The position numbers and the translations under genes are program-made. A stretch of 64,000 nucleotides of DNA, taken from the NCBI GenBank assembly GCA_963835955.1, contig CAWIHZ010000023.1, forward strand, positions 258,759 to 322,758. Reading direction: 5' to 3'. Each line of letters starts with the position of its first letter. Position 1 is the stretch's first letter. Below the pieces are notes generated by a model that saw nothing but the letters and a program-made list of their open reading frames with translations, made no database searches and was not told the origin of the DNA. Shown here piece after piece: positions 56,515-64,000 of this stretch. Source of the DNA: Roseiarcus sp963835955. Its GTDB lineage: Bacteria > Pseudomonadota > Alphaproteobacteria > Rhizobiales > Beijerinckiaceae.

Positions 56515-57594
56515 GCGCGGGCCGCCGATCAGCAGACAGGCGTCGCCGTAGGAATAGAATCGATAGCCCGCGTCGATCGCGTGCGCGTAGGCCGCGCGCA
56601 TCGCTTCAAGCCCGCTGAACGCGCTGACCAGCATGTAGAGGGTCGAGCGCGGCAGGTGGAAATTGGTCATCAAGATGTCCACGGCGCGGAAGCGGTAGCC
56701 GGGCGTGATGAAGATCGCCGTCTCGCCCGAAAACGGCAGAACGCGGCCGTCCGCGTCCGCGGCGCTCTCGAGAATGCGCGCCGAGGTCGTGCCGACGCAG
56801 ACGATCCGCCCCCCTTTTCCGCGCGCGGCGTTGAGCGCGGCGGCGGTCTCGGCGTCGACCGCGCCCCATTCGGCGTGCATCTCGTGGTCGCGCGTGTCGT
56901 CGACCCTGACCGGAAGGAAGGTGCCGGCGCCGACATGCAGCGTGACCCGATGCAGCGCGACGCCGCGGGCCGCGAGGCGATCGACCAGCGCCGGGGTGAA
57001 ATGAAGGCCCGCGGTCGGCGCCGCCACCGCCCCGTCGTTCGCGGCGAACATGGTCTGATAGTCGGCGCGGTCCTCGATCCGCGGCGCGCGCCGGCCGGCG
57101 ATATAGGGCGGCAGCGGGGCCGAGCCCAGGCGCTCGATCGCCTCGTCCAGCGCCGCGCCGGCGAAGTGGAAACGCAGCAGCACTTCGCCCGCCTCGCCCT
57201 TGTCCTCGACCTCGGCGTCGAGGGCGCCGAGCAGGCAGGCCATGCTCTCGCTGGTCTCTCCGAACCGGATGCGCTCCCCGACCTTCAGCTTCTTGGCTGG
57301 ACGCGCGAGCGCCAGCCAGCGGCTGTCGTCGAGGCGCCGGATCAGCGTCGCCTCGATCGTCGCCGCCGCCTCGCCCCTGACGCGCACGCCTTCGAGCCGC
57401 GCGGCGATCACGCGGGTGTCGTTGACGACCAGCGCGTCGCCGGCCCGAAGATAGTCAGGCAGCGCCGAAACACTGGAATCTGTCAGAACGCCGTCGGGGC
57501 CGACGATGAGCATCCGCGCGCTGTCGCGTGGAGACGCGGGCTCAAGCGCGATCCGCTCGGGCGGGAGAACGAAATCGAAGGCGTCGACGCGCAT
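56503..57594 (-). CDS. queA: tRNA preQ1 ribosyltransferase-isomerase
   Basis: A 363-residue enzyme that transfers the ribosyl of S-adenosylmethionine to preQ1-tRNA to form epoxyqueuosine. Signatures are RVDAFDFVLPPERIALEPASPRDSAR (in parts), LVVNDTRVIAARLEG, AAPTAGLHFTP, LHVGAGTFLPVRVDD, HAEWGAV, VGTTSARILES, TNFHLPRSTLYMLVSAFSG and YRFYSYGDACLL. I chose ATG 57594, which matches the usual MRVD start. The longer frame upstream runs through an inverted repeat and is not family sequence. The 3' end overlaps the convergent GGDEF-EAL gene by 12 bases. Confidence 0.95.
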   Translation of the reverse strand: MRVDAFDFVLPPERIALEPASPRDSARMLIVGPDGVLTDSSVSALPDYLRAGDALVVNDTRVIAARLEGVRVRGEAAATIEATLIRRLDDSRWLALARPAKKLKVGERIRFGETSESMACLLGALDAEVEDKGEAGEVLLRFHFAGAALDEAIERLGSAPLPPYIAGRRAPRIEDRADYQTMFAANDGAVAAPTAGLHFTPALVDRLAARGVALHRVTLHVGAGTFLPVRVDDTRDHEMHAEWGAVDAETAAALNAARGKGGRIVCVGTTSARILESAADADGRVLPFSGETAIFITPGYRFRAVDILMTNFHLPRSTLYMLVSAFSGLEAMRAAYAHAIDAGYRFYSYGDACLLIGGPRSGR

Positions 57595-57629
57595 GGCGGG
57601 AATCATCGTCGGCTTGCCGGCCGCCAGCG

Positions 57630-57718
57630 CGTCATCGCGAGCGTCAGCGAAGCGATCCAGTCCGGATGCGGGGCGCGGCCGATGGATTGCTTCGTCGCTC
57701 ATGCTCCTCGCAATGACG
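57630..57718. repeat. imperfect inverted repeat (REP-like) upstream of queA
   Basis: The left arm CGTCATCGCGAGCGTCAGCG (57630 on) with AAGCGATCCA is mirrored by GGATTGCTTCGTCGCTC and CTCCTCGCAATGACG at the right end (to 57718). The CGTCATTGCGAGGAGC...GAAGCAATCC motif is a well-known dispersed palindrome of alphaproteobacterial genomes. Confidence 0.7.
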
Positions 57719-57739
57719 GGGAACCAAGCCAAGCCTCTC

Positions 57740-58195
57740 TCAGCTCAGCGTCGCCTTGACGATCTTGTCGGGATCGCGCACCGGCTCGCCGCGCTTGATC
57801 TTGTCGACGTTCTCCATCCCCGAGACCACCTTGCCCCAGACGGTATATTGGCGGTCGAGGAAGCGGGCGTCGCCGAAGCAGATGAAGAACTGCGAATTGG
57901 CGGAATTCGGGCTCGAAGCGCGCGCCATCGAGACCGTGCCGCGCACGTGCGGCTCGGCGTTGAACTCGGCCTTGAGGTCGGGATATTTCGAGCCGCCGGT
58001 CCCGGTGCCGTTCGGACAGCCGGTCTGGGCCATGAAGCCGTCGATTACACGGTGAAAAACGACGCCGTCGTAAAAGCCCTCCGAAACCAGGCGCTTGATG
58101 TGCGCGACATGGCCGGGCGCGACGCTCGCGTTCATTTCGATCACCACCGGACCCTTGTTGGTCTCGAGGGTCAGCGTGTCGCCGGGACTGGTCAT
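57740..58195 (-). CDS. cyclophilin-type peptidyl-prolyl isomerase
   Basis: A 151-residue cytosolic cyclophilin (no signal peptide) with GVVFHRVIDGFMAQTGCP, TVSMARASSPNSANSQFFICFGD and GKVVSGMENVDKI. It catalyses cis-trans isomerisation of Xaa-Pro bonds. The preceding gene encodes a periplasmic copy, 15 bases away on the same strand; the ppi-ppi-queA order is typical of Hyphomicrobiales. Confidence 0.93.
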   Translation of the reverse strand: MTSPGDTLTLETNKGPVVIEMNASVAPGHVAHIKRLVSEGFYDGVVFHRVIDGFMAQTGCPNGTGTGGSKYPDLKAEFNAEPHVRGTVSMARASSPNSANSQFFICFGDARFLDRQYTVWGKVVSGMENVDKIKRGEPVRDPDKIVKATLS

Positions 58196-58210
58196 GAACT
58201 GAACTCCTGA

Positions 58211-58759
58211 TTATTTGGCGGCCGGGGCCATGCGCATGGTGACGATCTTGTCGGGATTGGTCACCGCGCCGTTGTTTGCCTCGGTCCCGGCCTTGATCTT
58301 GTCGACGACGTCCATCCCCGAGACGACCTCGCCGAAAGCCGTGTACTTGCCGTCGAGGAAGTCGGCGTCGGCGAAGCAGATGAAGAACTGCGAATTGGCC
58401 GAATTCGGGTCGCCCGAGCGCGCCATGCCGAGAATGCCGCGGGTGAAATGGGTCTGGTTGAATTCGGCCGGCAGGTTGGGCAGGTCCGAGCCGCCCATGC
58501 CGGTTCCGGTCGGGTCGCCCGTCTGCGCCATGAAGCCCGGAATGACGCGATGGAATACGATGCCGTCATAGAATTTGCGCTTCACCAGCGTCTTGATCCG
58601 CTCGACGGTTTTGGGCGCCCAATCGGGCCTCAGCCGAATGACCACTTTGCCGTGTTTGGTGGTCAGAATGACGGTGTTGTCGTCGTCCTTCGCCGCCCAG
58701 GCGGCCGAAGCGGCGAAAAGAGGAAGCGCCAGCGCGGCGCGGCGGCTGATCAGATGCAT
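58211..58759 (-). CDS. periplasmic cyclophilin-type peptidyl-prolyl isomerase
   Basis: A 182-residue cyclophilin with a signal peptide (MHLISRRAALALPLFAASAAWA) and the isomerase core GIVFHRVIPGFMAQTGDPTG, GILGMARSGDPNSANSQFFI and GEVVSGMDVVDKI. It is paralogous to the cytosolic copy directly downstream. ATG 58759 is preferred because it begins the signal peptide; the frame is open further upstream. Confidence 0.92.
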   Translation of the reverse strand: MHLISRRAALALPLFAASAAWAAKDDDNTVILTTKHGKVVIRLRPDWAPKTVERIKTLVKRKFYDGIVFHRVIPGFMAQTGDPTGTGMGGSDLPNLPAEFNQTHFTRGILGMARSGDPNSANSQFFICFADADFLDGKYTAFGEVVSGMDVVDKIKAGTEANNGAVTNPDKIVTMRMAPAAK

Positions 58760-58896
58760 GCAAGGCCTCGGGGGCTGCGGCGCGATCGCCGCCGAGCGGC
58801 TTGATAGCAGGTTGAAAGGGCATTGCAACCCGACCGGGTTTCGGCGTTGACGGCGTACGAAGACAAGCTACAGTCCCTCTATGACGATCCGAGTTC

Positions 58897-59298
58897 GTGC
58901 GCTCCTGTCTCGTCCTCGCGGCCCTCGCCGGCCTTGGGGCGTCTCCGCTTGCGGCCCAACCCGTGACCCGGCAATGCGCGTACAAGGGCGACGGCAAGCT
59001 CGGGCCGCTCGTCGTCGCCTTCGACGAGGCGGCCCGCTCGGTCAGCGTCACATCGCGCGATGGCGAGGTGTGGCGCTATCGGGACGGCGTGACCGGACCG
59101 ATCGGGACCTCCGCCGAGGCGGACGATCTCGGCCCGGTCGAGCAATTCGTTATATTGCGCGGCAGTCAGGTCGAGGTCGGCTTTCGCTGGCCCGACGACG
59201 GGTTGACGGGGCATCTGGCCTATTTCGACGCGGCCGCGTTCAAGAACCCGGCCCGACGCTGCCTCTGGCGCTCGCTTTGGGTTTTCGCGACCGGGTAG
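58897..59298 (+). CDS. small secreted protein, unknown function
   Basis: A 133-residue protein with a signal peptide (RSCLVLAALAGLGASPLAAQ) and two Cys in the mature part (RQCAYKG and RRCLWRS), possibly disulfide-linked. The middle is beta-rich (FVILRGSQVEVGFRWPDDG). I do not recognise a family. Start GTG at 58897 has no strong ribosome-binding site. It is divergent from the periplasmic cyclophilin and convergent with the TrpB-like gene. Confidence 0.6.
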   Translation: MRSCLVLAALAGLGASPLAAQPVTRQCAYKGDGKLGPLVVAFDEAARSVSVTSRDGEVWRYRDGVTGPIGTSAEADDLGPVEQFVILRGSQVEVGFRWPDDGLTGHLAYFDAAAFKNPARRCLWRSLWVFATG

Positions 59299-59351
59299 CC
59301 CTTTGCAGACGGGGTCGCTGACCGCGTCCGGTCCGATCGTCGACCCCGCCC

Positions 59352-60719
59352 CTACTCCGCCGCCACCTTCGGCAGATGCGCGAGCGAAGCTTCGAGCGCG
59401 GCGGGATCGTAGTCCTGATCCTCGAGCTTGCCGGCGAAGTAGTCGGTGTAGGCCTGCATGTCGAAATGGCCGTGGCCCGAGAGGTTGAACAGGATGGTCG
59501 GCGACGTCCCTTCCGCGCGCGCCTTCAAGGCCTCGTCGACCGCCGCGCGCACCGCGTGGTTGGTTTCCGGCGCCGGCACGATTCCTTCCGCCCGCGCGAA
59601 CATGACGCCGGCCTCGAAACACGGGTTCTGGTGATAGGCGCGGGCCTCGATCAGCCCGAGCTCCTTCAAGTGGCTGACCAGCGGCGCCATGCCGTGATAG
59701 CGCAAGCCCCCGGCGTGGAAGCCGGGCGGGATGAATTCCGAGCCGAGGGTATGCATCTTGACCAGCGGCGTCAGATGCCCGGTGTCGCCGAAGTCGAAGG
59801 CGTATCTGCCGCGGGTCAGCGACGGGCACGCCGACGGCTCGACCGCGATCACCCTGACGTCGCGCTTGTCGGTGAGCTTCCGGCCGATGAACGGAAAGGC
59901 GATGCCGGCGAAGTTGGAGCCGCCGCCGGCGCAGCCGATCACGACGTCGGGATAGGCGTCGGCCTGCTCCATTTGCTCGATCGCCTCGATGCCGATGACG
60001 GTCTGATGCATCAGCACATGGTTGAGCACGCTGCCGAGCGCGTATTTGGTGTCGGCGTTCTTGGCCGCGACCTCCACCGCTTCCGAAATCGCGATCCCGA
60101 GGCTGCCGGGCGAATCCGGATGCTGGGCGAGGATCGCGCGGCCCGAATCGGTCTGATTGCTGGGGCTGGCGACGCATTTCGCCCCGTAAGTCTCCATCAG
60201 GGCGCGGCGATAAGGCTTCTGGCTGTAGGAAACCTTGACCATGTAAACCTGGACTTCGAGGCCGAACAGCGCGCCGGCGAAGGCGAGCGCGGAGCCCCAC
60301 TGCCCTGCGCCGGTCTCGGTCGAGAGCTTCGCGACGCCTTCCTGCTTGTTGTAAAAGGCCTGCGCCACTGCGGTGTTGGGCTTGTGGCTGCCGGCCGGGC
60401 TCACGCCCTCGTATTTGTAGAAGATTCGCGCGCCGGTTCCGAGCGCCTTCTCGAGCCGCCGCGCGCGATAGAGCGGCGTCGGACGCCACATGCGGTAGAC
60501 CTCGCGCACCGGCGCCGGAATTTCGATATGCCGTTCCGCGCTCACCTCCTGACCGATCAGCGCCATTGGAAAGAGCGGGGCGAGATCGTCCGGCCCGATC
60601 GATTTGCCGGTGCCCGGATGCAGCACCGGGGGCGGCGGCGACGGCAGATCGGCCATGATGTTGTACCAGGCGTGCGGAATTCGATCCTCGCCCATCAGAT
60701 ATTTGGTCTGCTCGCTCAT
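59352..60719 (-). CDS. TrpB-like PLP-dependent enzyme (TrpB2 type)
   Basis: A 455-residue tryptophan-synthase beta homologue of the TrpB2 subgroup. The PLP lysine lies in SPAGSHKPNTAVAQAFYNK, with VSYSQKPYRRALMETYGAK and the phosphate-binding CAGGGSNFAG. The N-terminal extension (MSEQTKYLMGEDRIPHAWYNIMADL) and C-terminal GHGHFDMQAY segment separate it from the TrpAB-complex type. TrpB2 proteins condense indole (or a related nucleophile) with serine, often without TrpA. No trp genes adjoin it. Confidence 0.92.
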   Translation of the reverse strand: MSEQTKYLMGEDRIPHAWYNIMADLPSPPPPVLHPGTGKSIGPDDLAPLFPMALIGQEVSAERHIEIPAPVREVYRMWRPTPLYRARRLEKALGTGARIFYKYEGVSPAGSHKPNTAVAQAFYNKQEGVAKLSTETGAGQWGSALAFAGALFGLEVQVYMVKVSYSQKPYRRALMETYGAKCVASPSNQTDSGRAILAQHPDSPGSLGIAISEAVEVAAKNADTKYALGSVLNHVLMHQTVIGIEAIEQMEQADAYPDVVIGCAGGGSNFAGIAFPFIGRKLTDKRDVRVIAVEPSACPSLTRGRYAFDFGDTGHLTPLVKMHTLGSEFIPPGFHAGGLRYHGMAPLVSHLKELGLIEARAYHQNPCFEAGVMFARAEGIVPAPETNHAVRAAVDEALKARAEGTSPTILFNLSGHGHFDMQAYTDYFAGKLEDQDYDPAALEASLAHLPKVAAE

Positions 60720-60875
60720 CGTTCCTCCCTCGGAGGTCGCGCTTTAGGGCGCGGCGCCGAGCGACGCTATCACAAGAGCGGGACGTCGATGAAAGGCTTT
60801 TTTTGTCGCGCCCCGCCGCTTCGCCGCGCAGGCTCGGCCGGTCGGCGGGCGTTGAGCGTCGATCGCGCGCGCCCG

Positions 60876-60896
60876 CTTCCGGCGCGGGGCCGGAAG
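60876..60896. terminator. hairpin downstream of the caspase-like gene
   Basis: A 7-bp perfect stem CTTCCGG (60876-60882) / CCGGAAG (60890-60896) lies 32 bases past the leftward caspase-like stop. There is no T-run, so rho-independent termination is doubtful; it may be a pausing hairpin or chance. Confidence 0.3.
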
Positions 60897-60927
60897 CTCC
60901 GCTGATCCCAAGTTCAGTCGCGCAAGC

Positions 60928-62667
60928 TCAGTAGCGCCGGAATCCTCCGATCAGGAGTCCGGCGGCGGCGCCGGTCGCGGCGCCCTGCCAAAATCCCGGC
61001 GGCGGGCCGCTGGTGGGCGGCGGATCGTTGACCGGGAGCCCGGCCCGCCTGCGCCATGCCGGCGTGCCGCCGGGGTCAGGCGGGGCCGCGGCGGCCTCGG
61101 TTTCGACCCGAGGCGGCGACGATCGCTTGGTATAGCGATGGCGCTCGGGCGTCCGGGCCTTGGTCCAGCGCGGCGCATGTCTCGACTCCGGCTTGACGGC
61201 TTGCCTGGGCGCATGCCTGGGCGCCGATTGCGCGGCGAGATATTTTTCATACTCGGTTTGGCTTTCACCCCGCAGCTCCGCCAATTGCAGCGACCCGAGG
61301 AAAGAGGTCGCGGCGGCGCCTTTCTGCTTTTGCCAGGCCGAGATCGCCACGCGAGTCGACAGATTGAAGACGCCGGTCGCCGGACCCCTGTAAAGCCTGA
61401 GCGCGATCAGACGGTCCTGGATTTCCTTGCGATCCGTCGGCGTCAAATCGAGCGCCTTTTCCGTCTCCACCGATCCGATTTCCGCCTTCCAGTCTGGCTT
61501 GGAGGGCGCGGCCGGCTCGGCCGTGGCGACCGTTTCGGGGGCCCGAGACGCCGCCGCTTCCGGGGCTTTTGCGGCGCCCGCCGCTCCAGAGTCCCGAGAG
61601 GCGACAGTTTCCGGGATTTTGGCGGCGGTCGAGGCGCCAGCGTCCTGAAGGCTTTCGATCCGGTTCTTCGCCATTTGCGCGAACACGCCATTCGGAAAGG
61701 CGTCGAGATAGGCCTTATAGTCGGCGCTGAGATTCGAGTGCTGCGCGGATTCCCACAACAGGTCTTCCTGGGTATGCGCGGCGACCGCGGCGATCACGGG
61801 CGACGGCGCCTTCGCGGCGTCCGCGGCCCCTTCCGGCGAGACCTGCGACCCGGGTTGCGGATTGAGCGCGTAGTCGCCGATCAGCGAGGTGTTCACCCAG
61901 GGCAACTGGTTGTGATCGGTCTTTTCCCAGACCTCGGTGCGGACTCTCGACATGACCGTGTCGATCGAGACGCCCGGATCGAAGACATGATCCAGAAACG
62001 CCTTGGTGAACGGACTGTGCTGACCCGCGGGCCCGTCGAGCGCGACGCTCTTGGGGTCGCTGGCGAAGGCGATCAAAGTGCCGCGCGCGAGATCGCCGTC
62101 GATCCGGCTCAAGCCCCGTTCGCCGATGATTGCGCGCGTCCTGCTCTTCGCCAACGCGGCGGCGAAAGGATTGTCGCGGCAGGCGTCGAGGATGACGACG
62201 TTGACGCGATCCTCCCGCTTCATCTGTTTGAGGACGAGCGAGACGCTGATCGCGCCCAGATCGAGATCGGTCGGACTGCGCAGCTTGATGTCGGTCGGAA
62301 TCAGATAGTTCTCGTCGTCGACCGAAACGCCGTGTCCGGCGTAATAAACCACCGCCGATTTCGAGCCGGGCAAGGACGCCGAGAATTCGGCGACTTTCTG
62401 CCTCATCTCGGCGATGTCGAGGTCGTAGCCGTCGACGACCTGAAACCCCAGCTTTCTGAACGCGCTCGCCACCGCCCTGGCGTCGAACGCCGGATTGTCG
62501 AGCTTGGGAGCGTTCAGATAGGCGCCGTTGCCGATCACGAGCGCGATCCGCTTGCCCTCGGGGGCGGCCGCAACGCTGGAAATCGAGACGAATGCGAAGC
62601 CGATCGCGATCACAACCGTGCAAACGGCATTAGACAATGACGATAACACGCTGGAAAATCTATACAT
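60928..62667 (-). CDS. secreted caspase-like (metacaspase/C14) protein with a PGB-like region
   Basis: A 579-residue protein. A signal peptide (about 1-35) precedes a caspase-fold domain (about 38-270) with the catalytic dyad His112 in YYAGHGVSV and Cys163 in ILDACRDNPF, and GTLIAFASDPKSVALDG. A linker rich in Ala/Pro/Glu follows, then a peptidoglycan-binding-like segment (about 405-470: RLYRGPATGVFNLSTRVAI, SAWQKQ), a basic Pro-rich stretch and a C-terminal glycine-zipper (GAATGAAAGLLIGG). ATG 62667 has GGGAGG upstream. Bacterial metacaspase-like proteases usually cleave after Arg/Lys; the target here is unknown, and export to the periplasm is unusual for cell-death models. Confidence 0.85.
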   Translation of the reverse strand: MYRFSSVLSSLSNAVCTVVIAIGFAFVSISSVAAAPEGKRIALVIGNGAYLNAPKLDNPAFDARAVASAFRKLGFQVVDGYDLDIAEMRQKVAEFSASLPGSKSAVVYYAGHGVSVDDENYLIPTDIKLRSPTDLDLGAISVSLVLKQMKREDRVNVVILDACRDNPFAAALAKSRTRAIIGERGLSRIDGDLARGTLIAFASDPKSVALDGPAGQHSPFTKAFLDHVFDPGVSIDTVMSRVRTEVWEKTDHNQLPWVNTSLIGDYALNPQPGSQVSPEGAADAAKAPSPVIAAVAAHTQEDLLWESAQHSNLSADYKAYLDAFPNGVFAQMAKNRIESLQDAGASTAAKIPETVASRDSGAAGAAKAPEAAASRAPETVATAEPAAPSKPDWKAEIGSVETEKALDLTPTDRKEIQDRLIALRLYRGPATGVFNLSTRVAISAWQKQKGAAATSFLGSLQLAELRGESQTEYEKYLAAQSAPRHAPRQAVKPESRHAPRWTKARTPERHRYTKRSSPPRVETEAAAAPPDPGGTPAWRRRAGLPVNDPPPTSGPPPGFWQGAATGAAAGLLIGGFRRY

Positions 62668-63124
62668 TTCCACGCCTCCCTTGGCTCGTCATCGCGGACG
62701 GAAATTTCCCGCGCTCGACGATCAACCCCAATCACGATCGCGGGCCACGCTCGCCCGCGAACCAACTCGAAAAGCCCCGCAAAGGCCTTCCCTCTTGCCT
62801 CTCCATTCGGCGGCGGCGCCAGCGTCCCGGGCCCGAGACCCCATCCGCCCCGCCGCAGAGCGCGCCCCAAACGGCGCTCTTCACATACCTCACATACCAC
62901 GCTTTTCACGCGCGCGTTATACGCCGGTTCTGACGCGCGTGATGTGCCGCAGGTCACAGCTAGCGCAAAATCGGCGCGAAAATATGCCCTGGGGCCCCAA
63001 ACGGGGGCCCGCGAGGTGTCGAACGCGCAACCGCGGCGCCGTTTTCGATCGACCCGCTTGACAGAGCCTCGCACGCTCGCGCAATCAGACGCTTTCGGCC
63101 GCGAGCCGATGGGCTGGCGGAGCG
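62668..63124. other. divergent promoter region, no gene
   Basis: 457 bases between the leftward caspase-like gene and the rightward acyltransferase. It contains a direct-repeat-like stretch CACATACCTCACATACC near 62884 and an inverted GCGCGCGTTATA... TGACGCGCG pair near 62910-62940. No family-supported reading frame. A possible ribosome-binding GGCGGAG precedes 63125. Confidence 0.4.
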
Positions 63125-63991
63125 ATGACTGCTTTAAAGCGCCTGCGCTACTGGCTGGAATATGCCGGATTCCGGCTGCTCGCGGCGGCGATCCTCGCTT
63201 TGCCGCTGGAAGCGGCCTCGCGCGGTTCGGGCGCCGCCTGGCGGCTGATCGCGCCCCGGCTCTACCGTCAAAAGCGCGTGCTCGACAATCTGGCCGCCGC
63301 CTATCCGGAGATGGCGCTTGAAGAGCGCCGGAAAATAGCGGCCGACATGTGGGAAAACCTCGGCCGCACTTTCGCCGAATCCTTCCATCTCAAGACAATC
63401 GTGGCCGAGGGCCGCGTCCGGTTCGAACCGGAGGAGTTGTTCGACCAAATCGCCAAGGACGGCCCGATCGTGGTCTGCGGCCTGCACCTGGGCAATTGGG
63501 AGATCGTCGCTTACGCCGGAAAGCGCCTGGGCGCGCCGCTGACCGGCGTCTATCAGCGATTGAGCAACCCGCTCGTCGACGCCGAGACCCATAAGCTGCG
63601 CGCGTTCCTTTACGAAGGCGGCCTGCTGCCGAAGGCCCCGGTCACGGCGCGCACACTGCTGCGCACGGCCCGGGAAGGGGGCTATCCGGCCTTCCTCGCG
63701 GACTTGCGCGACGACCGCGGCGCCAAGGTTCCGTTCTTTGGCCGCCCTGCCCGATCAAACACCTTTCCCGCCGTTCTCGCGCGCACGACCGGCCTCCCGA
63801 TCTACGCCGGCGCCGCCTTCCGGGAGCCGAATGTGCGCTTTGTCATCCGGGCGGCTCAAGTGCCGATCCCGCACACCAACGACCGCGCCGCCGACGCGCT
63901 TGCCGCCACCGCGGCGCTACAGGCGCAGTTCGAGACCTTCATCCGCGAGGCGCCCGACCAGTGGATGTGGGCGCATCGGCGCTGGGATTGA
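63125..63991 (+). CDS. LpxL/HtrB-type lipid A acyltransferase
   Basis: A 288-residue inner-membrane acyltransferase. It has an N-terminal hydrophobic anchor (WLEYAGFRLLAAAILALP), the catalytic H-x4-D/E motif as HLGNWE, a GVYQRLSNPLVD segment and ADLRDDRGAKVPFFGR. It probably adds a secondary acyl chain to lipid A or a related lipid using acyl-ACP. Ornithine-lipid acyltransferases have a different arrangement. The gene ends nine bases before the window edge. Confidence 0.9.
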   Translation: MTALKRLRYWLEYAGFRLLAAAILALPLEAASRGSGAAWRLIAPRLYRQKRVLDNLAAAYPEMALEERRKIAADMWENLGRTFAESFHLKTIVAEGRVRFEPEELFDQIAKDGPIVVCGLHLGNWEIVAYAGKRLGAPLTGVYQRLSNPLVDAETHKLRAFLYEGGLLPKAPVTARTLLRTAREGGYPAFLADLRDDRGAKVPFFGRPARSNTFPAVLARTTGLPIYAGAAFREPNVRFVIRAAQVPIPHTNDRAADALAATAALQAQFETFIREAPDQWMWAHRRWD

Positions 63992-64000
63992 GCTTGAAAA

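Noticed and set aside
1..64000. CRISPR arrays, prophage genes or restriction-modification systems
   Set aside because: No regularly spaced direct repeats, no phage structural or integrase genes and no methylase or endonuclease motifs were found in the frames I read.

Overview
The window is GC-rich, gene-dense chromosomal DNA from an alphaproteobacterium, most likely of the order Hyphomicrobiales (Rhizobiales). Pointers are the rlpA-dac-tmk-holB-metG-tatD block, the NDUFS4-type complex I subunit gene, the glyA-nrdR-ribD-ribE order, an NHEJ locus with two Ku genes, and EcfG-type general-stress promoter motifs. I do not assign a genus. Everything here is read by eye from the sequence; no database search was run.

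Layout. 0-4.5 kb: a tRNA-Pro(GGG), a frameshifted NAD(P)-binding reductase and a large adenylate cyclase/ATPase regulator broken by two frameshifts. 4.6-13.3 kb: a leftward housekeeping run of a lipoprotein RlpA, a DD-carboxypeptidase homologue that has lost its catalytic serine, tmk, holB, metG, tatD, a metallo-beta-lactamase-fold hydrolase and an M20 peptidase. 13.9-25.6 kb: a stress/storage-carbon island with an orphan Flp pilin, a GH15 enzyme, a glycogen-debranching-type enzyme, a GT4 glycosyltransferase, a DUF892 remnant, Ku-LigD facing a second Ku, and a DUF2934 protein. Four sites resembling GGAAC-N16/17-(C/A)GTT precede genes there, which suggests shared control by the general stress sigma factor. 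25.8-30.6 kb: a molybdoenzyme remnant, cupin, DoxX, VOC/GMC pair and an SDR. 30.7-34.7 kb: cyoABCD, the bo3-type quinol oxidase. 34.8-37.3 kb: two tRNAs, the complex I accessory subunit and aspS.

37.3-45.0 kb is accessory and damaged: an IS66-type and an IS630-type element, then one or two large, multiply frameshifted genes for a modular secreted protein (peptidoglycan-binding domain, LprI domain, repeated G-x-W modules). At least 22 single-base indels were counted by eye in the window, mostly here and several in homopolymer runs. Two lie in aspS, which is normally essential, so uncorrected sequencing or assembly error is a serious explanation alongside real decay.

45.1-64 kb returns to core genes: riboflavin synthesis (ribE, ribD), nrdR, glyA, a Wzx-type flippase, ftsB, eno, tgt and queA (queuosine), two cyclophilins, a TrpB-like enzyme, a secreted caspase-like protein and an LpxL-type acyltransferase. 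A rightward pair, a periplasmic molybdopterin-oxidoreductase-fold protein and a membrane GGDEF-EAL protein, sits between the leftward queA and tgt. The Tgt here lacks all four usual zinc ligands.
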